DNA of 29,188 bases from RGIG5952 sp045603485 (GTDB lineage Bacteria; Verrucomicrobiota; Kiritimatiellia; RFP12; JAAYLN01), in contig JAZUMF010000079.1 of assembly GCA_045603485.1 (NCBI GenBank), forward strand, positions 1 through 29,188. The letters are read 5' to 3'. A program made the translations under genes and the position numbers. Positions 16,745 to 24,819 of this stretch are shown one piece after another (the first letter of the stretch is position 1; every line of letters begins with the position of its first letter). Under the pieces are notes generated by a model. That model saw nothing but the letters and a program-made list of their open reading frames with translations. It was not told the DNA's origin and made no database searches.

Positions 16745-18958
16745 CTATTGTCCGTTATCAAAGGAAGGTGTAATGTCAGGTGAAACTCCGCATAATTTAA
16801 CCCAATGCGCCGTTATCTCCATAAGCTGAGCAGGGATAGGCTCTTCAGGGCTTTGCGACTGACAAGTACCATACCATATACCATCTATGCAAACGAGAGA
16901 TATGTCTTGTGGAGTATCAAGCTTAAGTGAAATCCCCGGACCATTCACATATGTCAACTCACCACCGCAAAAAGCCGTTATCCTGCCATTTTCTACGCGA
17001 ACGGCAAATAAGCCTTTAGCCCTGTAAGAAACCGGCGTTCCATTGCAATTCAACTCACCGGATATCAAATCGCCGGCGAAATCAGGAAGGCCGCCCTTGA
17101 TATGTGCAACAGTACCATCTGTAAGATGCAAGAAACCCTCTGTATTAGGAAGGCGTTCCCTTGTCTTTTCAAGCGGTGCTTGTAATGTCGCCCCAATCTT
17201 CAAAAGATAAGCCTCCACCTCGCCCACCGACGGCTCAATAAAAATACGCGTTGCCAGCTTGCGGCCTTCAAGAAGCTTCCTCCACGCCTGATTTTCAGAA
17301 TCTGACAGATGCCATAGCACGCATGCCTTATATCTCTGTTGACCAACGGTTATAAAACCATCACCATCAATAGCAAAGGTACCATCGGGGATTTCGCTTG
17401 CCGGATATACATCAACATAATATCCCTTATGGCCCAGCCCATAGGCGATTCCCTCGCCCCAATCCTTGAAATTCGGACTTAACCAATCAGTCAGTCGTTC
17501 ATGTCCAAATATCTGGACTACAGGACAATCAATCGGCGCTCTAGTCATCAATGGCAGGAGGCGTACAATTTGAGCAGCGCGAATACCATCGTAATTAAGA
17601 AGGTCGGCAATTCGATGAAAGGCACATTCATCCGGATTTGTATAACAAGAAACCGACTCCTCAGAGCGATTCCAGCTAAAGATAGAGTGATAGACGATGC
17701 GCCCTCCGCAGAGAGTATACTGCCAAAGTCTCTTTACATAGTGCCTCGGATTCGGTCCATACCCCTCATCCAGCCATAGCGGAGAACCGAACTTCTTCGT
17801 CATCGCGGTATTCACCGGCACCGGATGACATTCATCAGATTGAGCCCAATCCCGTTTCGCGGCCCACCAACCCAGACCATTATGCAAGAGTTCATCATAC
17901 TCGAAGGGACGGTGCCATGTGACATGCTTAGCAACATATGCATCAGCCCCAAAGTATTCTTTGTTGAGATTGTACAATTCTACCTCTGAAGCCTTACAGG
18001 CATCATATATTGCCATCGTGTAGGCAATAGCAGCGCTATGAGCCTCGGGGATATCCCATGCCAGAGCAAGGGCTGGAAGATCCTCATCAAGCTTACGGCC
18101 ACCGGAACGACGGGCATAAAGCTCCGCAAAACAAGGAGAATACCAATATGAGAGATGTGACTTAAAGGTCGGAGTATTTGGCTTCTGAAAGCCATATTCA
18201 TCGCGCATTACTCCCGAAACGCCTATCGCCGCATAACGCTTCGCCAATTCCCGGCAAAAACGCATAACATTTGGAGAGCTTGGATCTGCCTGATAAAGAG
18301 GCCACTCAACCTCAACGAGAAGAGTCTCGTCAGCAGCTAAACCAGAAACCTTACCCGACACAACCTCATTCGTACAAACAACATCCATAGCGTCAACGGG
18401 CTTCAAGGTGCGCTCCTTTGCAATTCGAGCAGCAACAAGCCGCCCCTCTCTCCAGCCACTATAACGAAGGTTTATACCGCTCAAATTACCGAAATCACCG
18501 AAGGAATCCTCCTTTACCTCAAAATGAACTACTCCATCATTATCTGGAGAAAAAACCGCAAATTGACGCAAAAGAAGATAGTCATCAGGATATTTCTCAA
18601 AAAAAGAGCGTTGCAGCAAGCGCGGCTCTAAATCCATCAATAAATCAATACCGCTACCCTTAAGCTCCCTAACGGCGTCCATAAGGCGCGACATAATAAT
18701 AGGATCATCCTGAAAGGTAACTCGGCATGTCCATGTTAAAACATTCCAATCACTCTCATCTCGAACAAGCTCAAGCTTGCGTTTTTGGAGAGCCATCGCA
18801 GCATCGTCAACGCCAAAGCCATTAAAGGCATTCTCCGGAACAATCCAACTAGGCAATCTACGTATAACCTTGGCCTCATTCTCAGCATAAAACCTGACAA
18901 GCGAATCATTCCTGAAGACAACATCTTCTTTTGTACAAGGATAAAAATCGTCCTTCAT
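16745..18958 (-). CDS. Glycoside-hydrolase-like protein, cytoplasmic
   Basis: With the start at the ATG at 18956-18958 the product has 737 residues; a GTG at 18979 would add seven residues, and neither has a strong Shine-Dalgarno. There is no signal peptide. The middle looks like a TIM-barrel glycosidase: MDLEPRLLQRSF near residue 108, GVMRDEYGFQ with Asp253-Glu254, and GSPLWLDEGYGPN with Asp397-Glu398, followed by LWQYTLCGGRIVYHSIFSWNR, a layout recalling barrel-end acid residues. A segment near 490-590 (VVQIFGHERLTDW, GYYVDVYPASEIPDG, VLWHLSDSENQAWRKLLEG) resembles the Rossmann-like trimerisation domain of GH42-type enzymes, and the C-terminus looks like a beta domain. I cannot assign a CAZy family or substrate. 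It stands alone, 205 bases upstream of the giant-protein operon and on the same strand. Confidence 0.55.
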   Translation of the reverse strand: MKDDFYPCTKEDVVFRNDSLVRFYAENEAKVIRRLPSWIVPENAFNGFGVDDAAMALQKRKLELVRDESDWNVLTWTCRVTFQDDPIIMSRLMDAVRELKGSGIDLLMDLEPRLLQRSFFEKYPDDYLLLRQFAVFSPDNDGVVHFEVKEDSFGDFGNLSGINLRYSGWREGRLVAARIAKERTLKPVDAMDVVCTNEVVSGKVSGLAADETLLVEVEWPLYQADPSSPNVMRFCRELAKRYAAIGVSGVMRDEYGFQKPNTPTFKSHLSYWYSPCFAELYARRSGGRKLDEDLPALALAWDIPEAHSAAIAYTMAIYDACKASEVELYNLNKEYFGADAYVAKHVTWHRPFEYDELLHNGLGWWAAKRDWAQSDECHPVPVNTAMTKKFGSPLWLDEGYGPNPRHYVKRLWQYTLCGGRIVYHSIFSWNRSEESVSCYTNPDECAFHRIADLLNYDGIRAAQIVRLLPLMTRAPIDCPVVQIFGHERLTDWLSPNFKDWGEGIAYGLGHKGYYVDVYPASEIPDGTFAIDGDGFITVGQQRYKACVLWHLSDSENQAWRKLLEGRKLATRIFIEPSVGEVEAYLLKIGATLQAPLEKTRERLPNTEGFLHLTDGTVAHIKGGLPDFAGDLISGELNCNGTPVSYRAKGLFAVRVENGRITAFCGGELTYVNGPGISLKLDTPQDISLVCIDGIWYGTCQSQSPEEPIPAQLMEITAHWVKLCGVSPDITPSFDNGQ

Positions 18959-18995
18959 CAGAAAACCCAATAGAAACACTCTATAAGCTAATTGA

Positions 18996-19024
18996 AGTCT
19001 ATCAAACTCTAATCAAAATCGCAA
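18996..19024 (-). promoter_or_regulatory. Weak candidate promoter of the glycosidase-like gene
   Basis: On the minus strand TTGCGA (19019-19024) and TAGACT (18996-19001) are separated by 17 bases, 37 bases before the chosen ATG. Both boxes match the sigma-70 consensus only partly. The first RAYT-type repeat, with its dyad at 19035-19057, begins just upstream, so anything bound there could also affect this promoter. Confidence 0.25.
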
Positions 19025-19051
19025 CGGTTTTATGGTGTCAGACAATTACAC

Positions 19052-19080
19052 TTGACACCTCCCATCAAGCTTACTATACT
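19052..19080 (+). promoter_or_regulatory. Promoter in repeat unit 1
   Basis: TTGACA (19052-19057), a 17-base spacer and TATACT (19075-19080) make a near-consensus sigma-70 promoter. The dyad GTGTCA (19035-19040) / TGACAC (19053-19058), arms separated by 12 bases, overlaps the -35 box and is a plausible operator or transposase site. No gene follows on the plus strand; initiation would be expected near 19087. Confidence 0.6.
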
Positions 19081-19173
19081 AATCCTAAAAGTTAACATCC
19101 TGCTAAAAATTATCCCAATCTAGAATTTCAAATTTAAAGACTTAATGACTTAATAAGTGTCAGGCTATTACAC

Positions 19174-19202
19174 TTGACATCTTGCCGTAAACTTTCTATA
19201 CT
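19174..19202 (+). promoter_or_regulatory. Promoter in repeat unit 2
   Basis: TTGACA (19174-19179), a 17-base spacer and TATACT (19197-19202), preceded by GTGTCA (19157-19162) with 12 bases between the dyad half-sites. A second dyad, AAGTGT / ACACTT, is also visible at this copy. A transcript starting near 19209 would run into the T-run at 19407-19412, giving an RNA of about 200 bases with no obvious open frame. Confidence 0.6.
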
Positions 19203-19362
19203 GAGCATAAAAATTGACTCCATGCTAAGAATTATCCCGAACTATAATCTCATTTCCTAAAACAACAGCAATTATTATTAAACTACAAAGCTAATTCATC
19301 TCTGCTGACTCTGATAATATTGGATTTGGGATTGGATACTAGCAAAAGTGGCACATTTTTGC

Positions 19363-19414
19363 GGCTATAACTACATCTATAGCCTCAAAAAATGTCTTTG
19401 GCGAGATTTTTTGA
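19363..19414. terminator. Two adjacent stem-loops near the RAYT 3' end
   Basis: The first stem is a perfect GGCTATA (19363-19369) / TATAGCC (19378-19384) with an eight-base loop. The second, directly adjoining, has TCAAAAAA (19385-19392) / TTTTTTGA (19407-19414). On the plus strand the T-run could end transcripts from the tandem promoters; on the minus strand the mirror run could end the transposase mRNA. The second stem has little G+C and would be weak. Alternatively these are subterminal hairpins of the kind HUH transposases recognise. Confidence 0.35.
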
Positions 19415-19477
19415 TACACTCCCCCATTCGGGGCGGTAGGCTCCGTTACGAGTAATGCAGATTGTTAGGGATTTTTC

Positions 19478-20461
19478 TTAGCCTTGGAATGAAACTGGGG
19501 ATTTTTGGAGGTCTCTTGCTGAATAGAGCTTTATGCCATCCCAGTTTTTACATAGTCCTATACCTCTTGCGCCGGTTTTTCTACCAAGGCTGAAGGCATA
19601 TTTGTGTTTTGCCACCTGTTCATCGACAAAGTCTTTTGAGCCGAAGATTGCTCCGCAGGTGAAGTGGCGGACTTTGCAGCGTAAGAGGATTTGCAGTGGC
19701 AGCTCGCCTTTTTTTTCGATTATCTCTTGTATCTTTTCGGCAGGGAATACATCTGTGCCGCTTAGGTAGAGCTTTTGACGGTAGGTTTCTATGTGTTTTT
19801 TGAAGTCAGAGACTTTGGCGTCTGGATTGTAGATGCGTGCTATGCCGTGCATTGCATTGGAGTTGCCGCGTAGGGCAGAGGCGTAGCCCGACCATTTGTA
19901 GTCTTTTGGGTCGTCTACTATGCCGGCACGGACGGGATTTAAGTCAATGTAAGCTGATACGGTTGAAAGGGTATGGGCAGTACCTTCTAGGAGGGTGCTA
20001 TAGAAGCGGCCTTCCCACATGGAGCCTGTATTGGGATTGTGGGCATGATACCAGATTGAGAAGCGTTGCTTGAGGTTTTGCATAAATGGAGTGATATCGC
20101 CCATGCGGCGTTTGAGCATCATCTGCTCTTCTTCTAGTCGTTTCAAATGGTTGCCGTGGCGGTACATTATCCATCTGTCTTTGAGGGACTGCGCCTGATC
20201 TGCTCCATAGAGGGTCTTTACGCGATAGATCAGCATTTCTTCAGTAATCTCGGTTGGTATTGGAACATGGGCTAGAATATGAAAATGGTTGTCCATTACG
20301 CAATAGTTGAGTAGCTCTATGCCGCTGAAGATGGCTATACGGCGAAGCATGTCGACAAAGACCGACTTGCCCTCTGGGCTCAATAGAAACTGCTGTAGGG
20401 CGCAGCGGCTTACGATGTGGTAATAACCTTCTCCGTCATTTTTTATTCGTGGCTTACGCAT
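19478..20461 (-). CDS. RAYT / IS200-like HUH transposase (Y1_Tnp domain)
   Basis: The 327-residue product starts with the RAYT pattern YYHIVSRC (residues 13-20) and contains the HUH motif in CVMDNHFHIL (His59, His61), which binds the metal ion. The later block WEGRFYSTLLEG and YIDLNPVRAGIV includes Tyr171, the likely nicking tyrosine, followed by KWSGYASALRG. Family members nick single-stranded DNA at hairpins; RAYTs are usually single-copy or domesticated and act on REP-type repeats. The start ATG has AAGGAG six bases upstream. A consensus promoter with a dyad lies immediately before it, and two copies of that promoter lie beyond its 3' end. The frame looks intact. It is longer than minimal IS200 TnpA (about 150 residues), which fits the RAYT group with a C-terminal extension. 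Confidence 0.9.
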   Translation of the reverse strand: MRKPRIKNDGEGYYHIVSRCALQQFLLSPEGKSVFVDMLRRIAIFSGIELLNYCVMDNHFHILAHVPIPTEITEEMLIYRVKTLYGADQAQSLKDRWIMYRHGNHLKRLEEEQMMLKRRMGDITPFMQNLKQRFSIWYHAHNPNTGSMWEGRFYSTLLEGTAHTLSTVSAYIDLNPVRAGIVDDPKDYKWSGYASALRGNSNAMHGIARIYNPDAKVSDFKKHIETYRQKLYLSGTDVFPAEKIQEIIEKKGELPLQILLRCKVRHFTCGAIFGSKDFVDEQVAKHKYAFSLGRKTGARGIGLCKNWDGIKLYSARDLQKSPVSFQG

Positions 20462-20494
20462 AAGTGACTCCTTGTTTCTTGGGGTTGTGTAATA

Positions 20495-20540
20495 AGTATA
20501 TTGGATATAAAGGATAATGTCAAGTGTAACAGTCTGACAC
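20495..20540 (-). promoter_or_regulatory. RAYT promoter with GTGTCA-N12-TGACA dyad
   Basis: On the minus strand TTGACA (20518-20523) is followed after 17 bases by TATACT (20495-20500), 33 bases before the transposase ATG. The GTGTCA half-site (20535-20540) lies 12 bases upstream of TGACA, so the dyad covers the -35 box. The 23-base block GTGTCAG ... TTACACTTGACA is nearly identical to the two copies at 19035 and 19157. The remainder of the gap up to 20630 holds only a weak CCGTG/CGCGG stem near 20605-20619. Confidence 0.75.
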
Positions 20541-20630
20541 TGTAGAGCGGGCGATATTTAACTGCTAAGGCACCAAATTGCAAAAGATCGACTTTTAAGT
20601 ATTTCCGTGTATTTCGCGGTTTTTATCGCC

Positions 20631-21593
20631 TTACAACCCAACCGCTTTACGGACAGCTTCAAGCGTCGGCGCAGCTACCGCACGGGCGCGTTCGGCACCT
20701 TTGCGGAGAATATCTTCAACATAATCAAGATTCTTTGAGAGCTCTTCGCGACGAGCGGCGCAAGCGTCAAACTTTTCATGATAGGCGGCAAGAAGCGCCT
20801 TCTTTGCATCACCGTAGCCATATCCGCCAGCGCGAAGCTTTGATGCCATCTCTTCAACCTGTTCTGGCGTTGCGAGGAGCTTGTAGATGTTGTAGACATT
20901 ACAGGTCTCAGGATCCTTCGGCTCTTCAAGTGGAGTGGAGTCTGTGACTATACCCATTATTGAGGTTTTAATGCGCTTTGGTGAATCAAAGAGAGGAATC
21001 ACATTGCCATAAGACTTTGACATCTTCTGACCGTCGGTTCCTGGAACTGTAGCGACATTGTCTGGAATATAGGCATCGGGAATCTTGAAATGCTCGCCAT
21101 AGGCATTATTGAACTTCAATGCCAAATCGCGTGTGACTTCCAGGTGCTGCTTCTGATCTTTACCTACAGGAACTAAATCTGCTTGGTATAGCAAAATATC
21201 TGCAGCCATAAGAACAGGATAAGCGAAGAGGCCATGTGTTGCCTCCTTGCCATGAGCAAGCTTGTCTTTGTAGGAGTGGCAACGCTCTAAAAGCCCCATC
21301 GGTGTAATTACAGATAAGAGCCATGCGAGCTCTTGAACCTCTGGAACTGCGCTCTGACGCCAGAAAATAGTACGCTCGGGGTCGACACCGCATGCCAGGA
21401 AATCTAATGCAGCGCTGATGGAACCTTGTCTAAGTGCTTCTGGATCGCGAACTGTAGTTAGGGCGTGGAAGTCAGCAAGGAAGAGAAAAACCTCGTGTCC
21501 CTTATCCTGCATACCTAAGACATTTTGAATAGCCCCAAAATAGTTGCCAAGGTGTATCTGGCCCGATGGCTGGATTCCTGTTAAAATACGCAT
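20631..21593 (-). CDS. trpS: Tryptophanyl-tRNA synthetase
   Basis: The 320-residue product charges tRNA-Trp in the cytoplasm. The class I signatures are clear: the HIGH-type motif HLGN (residues 14-17, in SGQIHLGNYFGAI) and KMSKS (190-194, in GTDGQKMSKSYGN). GVDPERTIFWRQSAVPE and the LMAADILLYQADLVPVG stretch are typical of bacterial TrpRS, and the length is normal for the family (about 330). The ATG at 21591-21593 has AAGGCAGG seven bases upstream. It follows the aspartate kinase gene by 21 bases and is probably co-transcribed with it. Confidence 0.97.
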   Translation of the reverse strand: MRILTGIQPSGQIHLGNYFGAIQNVLGMQDKGHEVFLFLADFHALTTVRDPEALRQGSISAALDFLACGVDPERTIFWRQSAVPEVQELAWLLSVITPMGLLERCHSYKDKLAHGKEATHGLFAYPVLMAADILLYQADLVPVGKDQKQHLEVTRDLALKFNNAYGEHFKIPDAYIPDNVATVPGTDGQKMSKSYGNVIPLFDSPKRIKTSIMGIVTDSTPLEEPKDPETCNVYNIYKLLATPEQVEEMASKLRAGGYGYGDAKKALLAAYHEKFDACAARREELSKNLDYVEDILRKGAERARAVAAPTLEAVRKAVGL

Positions 21594-21614
21594 TGATTTA
21601 CCTGCCTTAAAAAA

Positions 21615-22988
21615 TTATTCTGCAAAGAATGAATGATAGAGAACCTGAACGGCCTTTGCACGCTCTGCCTCGCGAACGCCAAACATAATGCTTATCTCAG
21701 ATGCGTCTTGGTTGATGAGTTCAATATTGACGCCAGCATCTGCAAGAGCCCGTGTTGCTCTGGCGGCAGTACCAACCGTATGCTGCATTCCTTCACCTAC
21801 AACCATAATAAGGGCATGGTCACGCTCGCAAATAAGGCTGTCAGGCTGGAGCTCTTTCTTAATACGCTGGAGAACACGGACTTGAACCTCCGGAGGAAAC
21901 TTTGAGCCTCGAAGAATCAAGGTTATATTATCGATGCCTGTCGGCATATGCTCAAAGGCTACACCTTCTTCTTCAAATATCTGAAGAAGTTTGCGCCCGA
22001 AGCCGACTTCTCTGTTCATCATGTATTTGTCAACATAGACATGGACGAAATCGCTATCACTGGCAATACCTACGACCTTGCAAGTATCAACGCGACGGTT
22101 TGGAACAACCCAAGTACCGGGAAGCTCCGGATGATTGGTATTGCGGATGTTGATTGGAATTCCTGCACGGAACGCAGGCATAACGGCCTCATCGTGAAAA
22201 ACGCCAAAGCCAGCATAGGCAAGCTCGCGCATTTCGCGGTAGGTCATCTCGCTAATACCATGCTTCACATCGGGAACGACGCGAGGATCGACGGCGTAGA
22301 CTGTATCTACATCTGTAAAATTCTCATAGCAATCGGCCTTCATAGCCGCAGCTAAAATAGCGCCGGTAATATCACTGCCGCCTCGTGGGAAGGTTGCGAC
22401 CTTGCCATCGCGATTTACACCAAAGAAACCGGGGAAAACGATGATAGGATTATCTGGCTGCCAAGAAATGCGCTCAATGGAATCGTGCAGGAAGCCATAG
22501 GAAACATCGCAAAGTGTTGCGTCGCCAGGCTCTCCTTCGAGAAGCATACCGGCCTTTGCCGGGTTTACATAGACAGCCGCGGCACCGCGCTTGCGAAGAG
22601 CGACGGCGACGAGCTTTGCTGAATTATCCTCGCCCGCAGCCTTCAAAAGGTCCAGGAAGGCACCACGATCAGACTTGTCGGAATCAACACGGGTACGCAA
22701 ATCCTGAGCTATCTCATCAATAATTGCATTATCCAAATCCAAATCGCGCTGGATAGAAGCAAAACGCTCAACAATAGCGTCTATTTCTTTTGTGACATCC
22801 AAATCTTCCAAGGCTCGCTCTGCACAGCTGATGAGCATATCTGTGACTTTGATGTCAGCTTTATTGCGCTTGCCAGGAGCTGAAACAACGACAACGCGAC
22901 GCTCGCGGTCTGCCATCATGATATCACAAACCTTGTTAATCTGAGTTGCATCCGCAACTGACGACCCGCCAAATTTACAAACCTTCAT
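21615..22988 (-). CDS. lysC: Aspartate kinase (monofunctional)
   Basis: The 457-residue product phosphorylates aspartate, the first step towards lysine, threonine and methionine. The N-terminus KFGGSSVADATQI (residues 5-17) is the aspartokinase signature. FPRGGSDITGAI and the following ENFTDVDTVYAVDPRVVP block are the nucleotide/aspartate-binding core. From about residue 310 there are two ACT-like segments (GFGRKLLQIFEEEGVAFEHM and GVNIELINQDASEISIMFGV), implying allosteric feedback, though which amino acid is sensed cannot be told. Length and single activity match the E. coli LysC type rather than the fused ThrA/MetL. GGAGG lies nine bases before the ATG. It shares a 139-base divergent spacer with recQ. 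Confidence 0.95.
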   Translation of the reverse strand: MKVCKFGGSSVADATQINKVCDIMMADRERRVVVVSAPGKRNKADIKVTDMLISCAERALEDLDVTKEIDAIVERFASIQRDLDLDNAIIDEIAQDLRTRVDSDKSDRGAFLDLLKAAGEDNSAKLVAVALRKRGAAAVYVNPAKAGMLLEGEPGDATLCDVSYGFLHDSIERISWQPDNPIIVFPGFFGVNRDGKVATFPRGGSDITGAILAAAMKADCYENFTDVDTVYAVDPRVVPDVKHGISEMTYREMRELAYAGFGVFHDEAVMPAFRAGIPINIRNTNHPELPGTWVVPNRRVDTCKVVGIASDSDFVHVYVDKYMMNREVGFGRKLLQIFEEEGVAFEHMPTGIDNITLILRGSKFPPEVQVRVLQRIKKELQPDSLICERDHALIMVVGEGMQHTVGTAARATRALADAGVNIELINQDASEISIMFGVREAERAKAVQVLYHSFFAE

Positions 22989-23027
22989 AATCGTGAACCT
23001 CCATCTATGCCAAAAAGTTGACCTTCT

Positions 23028-23056
23028 ATTTTACTACATTGTTACAAATCGGTCAA
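23028..23056 (-). promoter_or_regulatory. Promoter of the aspartate kinase-trpS operon
   Basis: On the minus strand TTGACC (23051-23056), a 17-base spacer and TAAAAT (23028-23033) match the sigma-70 consensus at 5 of 6 positions each. Initiation would be near 23021, leaving about 33 bases of leader before the ATG at 22988. No attenuator or riboswitch fits in so short a leader. Confidence 0.65.
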
Positions 23057-23084
23057 AAATAAGACAAAAATAAGAGAATAATTA

Positions 23085-23093
23085 TGATATAAT
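23085..23093 (+). promoter_or_regulatory. Extended -10 promoter of the recQ operon
   Basis: TGATATAAT is a perfect extended -10 element (TGN-TATAAT). No good -35 box is seen at the right distance; the region upstream is A-rich. Initiation near 23100 would leave a leader of about 28 bases before the recQ ATG. Confidence 0.6.
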
Positions 23094-23127
23094 ATTATGA
23101 TTTTGCAGTCTGATTTACACAAAGACG

Positions 23128-24801
23128 ATGGAAGAAAACGAATCAAAAATTTTAGAGGTACTAAAAACACGCTTTGGATTTGACTCATTACGCAAGGGCC
23201 AACGCGAACCGATTCTTGATATCACATCCGGGAAGGATGTTGTTGTCATTATGCCTACCGGTGCAGGTAAATCACTCTGTTATCAGCTTCCTGCAATGGT
23301 ATTGCCTGGAACAACCCTTGTGGTGTCGCCTTTAATTGCTTTGATGAAAGATCAGGTTGACGGACTTGCCGCTAAAGGAATTTCTGCGGCATTCATAAAT
23401 TCAACGCTATCTCCACGACAAATGGAGGATACGATCTTTAGAATGCAAAACGGAGAATACAAGCTTGTCTATGTAGCTCCAGAGCGTTTTCGCTCCAATA
23501 TTTTTATGCAGGCGATAAGGAGTGTTTCGATTTCGCTCTTTGTCATTGACGAGGCGCACTGTATAAGCCAATGGGGGCATGACTTTAGACCAGATTATCT
23601 GACTCTGCGTAACGCGGCCGCCCTTTTCCCGAATGTCAGAATAATGGCGGTCACGGCAACGCCCGATGTCAGACGCGATATAATTACGCAACTAGGTCTC
23701 GGTGTTGCGCCCCGTAAAGCTCCGTCTGTCTATGTAAGAGGCTTCGCAAGAGACAATCTCAATATTGTGGTCAATCAATGTCGCAACCATAACGAAAAGC
23801 TTAGCCATGTAAAAAAGTGTATCAAGATTTACAGTAAAGGGATAATCTACTGCTCTACGACCAAGCAGGCTGAACGCACCTACGACTTGCTTCGCTCCGA
23901 TAGTCCACAGGCGCTAATTGGGGTGCGCGAGCCAGAGCAAATATCAATATCAGGCCATAAGTGCGACCTCATTCTTTATCATGGCAAACTGACCGATAAG
24001 CAAAGAAGGTTGGCGCATGACCGCTTTATAAACTCGAATAATCCGGTAGTCATTGCCACTAATGCCTTCGGCATGGGCGTTGACAGGGCCGATATTCGAT
24101 TTGTTATCCATTGGGACATCCCCGGGTCTGTTGAAGCATACTATCAAGAGATAGGCAGGGCCGGACGCGACGGCAAGCCATCATATTGCGAGCTTCTCTT
24201 CAGCTATGCCGACATCCACACGCAGGAATTTCTCATCGACAGCGCATCCGAACATCATCCCAATGCCAATTTAGACGACCTTGAGCGGGTTAGAGAGTTA
24301 CGCCATAAAAAGCTGAGAATTATGCTGGCCTTTGCTCAATCCAGGAAATGCCGCCACCGCGGCATCCTCGATTACTTCGGCGAAGAAATGTCGACTCCAT
24401 GCCCAGGCTGCGACAACTGCAAAAAAGTCGCCGACAGGGAGGGTTTTGCGCCGCCCGTTGAATGGCAATGGGTTGTAATTCAAAAAACACTCTCATGCGT
24501 AGCCCGTATGAAAGGGCGATACGGGCCAAAAAGGATTGCACAGGTTCTTCTTGGAGACGACGATCCGATTCTTGAAGAAAAAGGGCTGACATCGTTAAGC
24601 ACCTATGGACTTCTTAGACACTTCCCTCAAATGCTCATATACCGCCTGTTAGATGCGCTTGTTGAAGTAGGATGTATCGAAGTCTCAAAAGATGACTACC
24701 ATATGATGTCCATAACAGCAAAGGGAATAGCCGTCGCTAAGCGGCAATACCACGACTTTACAATCAGGTGGCCGCAAATTGGCTACAACAGCCATAGATA
24801 A
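23128..24801 (+). CDS. recQ: ATP-dependent DNA helicase RecQ
   Basis: The 557-residue product has the full superfamily 2 RecQ helicase core: FGFDSLRKGQREPI at residues 17-30, Walker A PTGAGKS (43-49), DEAH (141-144), HCISQWGHDFRPDY, VTATPD, and GRAGRDGKPSYCELLFSYAD. A zinc-binding part follows at about 407-430 (CRHRGILDYFGEE ... CPGCDNC, four cysteines), then a winged-helix RQC domain to the C-terminus. No HRDC domain is present. An extra loop of about 20 residues appears near 256-280, between the motif IV region and YHGKL. The role is unwinding of branched DNA in recombination and fork repair. The ATG has only a weak AAAGA upstream. First gene of a four-gene plus-strand operon. Confidence 0.96.
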   Translation: MEENESKILEVLKTRFGFDSLRKGQREPILDITSGKDVVVIMPTGAGKSLCYQLPAMVLPGTTLVVSPLIALMKDQVDGLAAKGISAAFINSTLSPRQMEDTIFRMQNGEYKLVYVAPERFRSNIFMQAIRSVSISLFVIDEAHCISQWGHDFRPDYLTLRNAAALFPNVRIMAVTATPDVRRDIITQLGLGVAPRKAPSVYVRGFARDNLNIVVNQCRNHNEKLSHVKKCIKIYSKGIIYCSTTKQAERTYDLLRSDSPQALIGVREPEQISISGHKCDLILYHGKLTDKQRRLAHDRFINSNNPVVIATNAFGMGVDRADIRFVIHWDIPGSVEAYYQEIGRAGRDGKPSYCELLFSYADIHTQEFLIDSASEHHPNANLDDLERVRELRHKKLRIMLAFAQSRKCRHRGILDYFGEEMSTPCPGCDNCKKVADREGFAPPVEWQWVVIQKTLSCVARMKGRYGPKRIAQVLLGDDDPILEEKGLTSLSTYGLLRHFPQMLIYRLLDALVEVGCIEVSKDDYHMMSITAKGIAVAKRQYHDFTIRWPQIGYNSHR

Positions 24802-24819
24802 AACCGAAAGGAAAAATCA

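Larger units (their letters stand above)
19035..19238 (+). repeat. Tandem imperfect repeat, 122-bp period
   Basis: Unit 1 (19035-19116) and unit 2 (19157-19238) align without gaps at a constant offset of 122 bases; by hand count about three quarters of the positions agree. Most conserved are the first 23 bases (GTGTCAG ... TTACACTTGACA, two differences), the TATACT box and the end (GCTAA, then AATTATCCC). The 17 bases between TTGACA and TATACT are much less conserved, as expected if the promoter and dyad, rather than the spacer, are under selection. The 40 bases separating the units are AT-rich. Confidence 0.8.
18980..19477. other. Non-coding region with RAYT-related repeats
   Basis: No protein-coding gene was seen in these 498 bases. 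The stretch contains the upstream region of the glycosidase-like gene, two tandem copies (122-bp period) of the transposase promoter/dyad element pointing to the plus strand, and a pair of adjacent stem-loops (19363-19414) before the 3' end of the transposase gene. A small CCCC/GGGG stem lies at about 19422-19434. Confidence 0.6.

Noticed and set aside
19035..19238. CRISPR-like or short array of repeats
   Set aside because: Only two long, diverged units with a promoter layout; no short regular repeats, spacers or cas genes.
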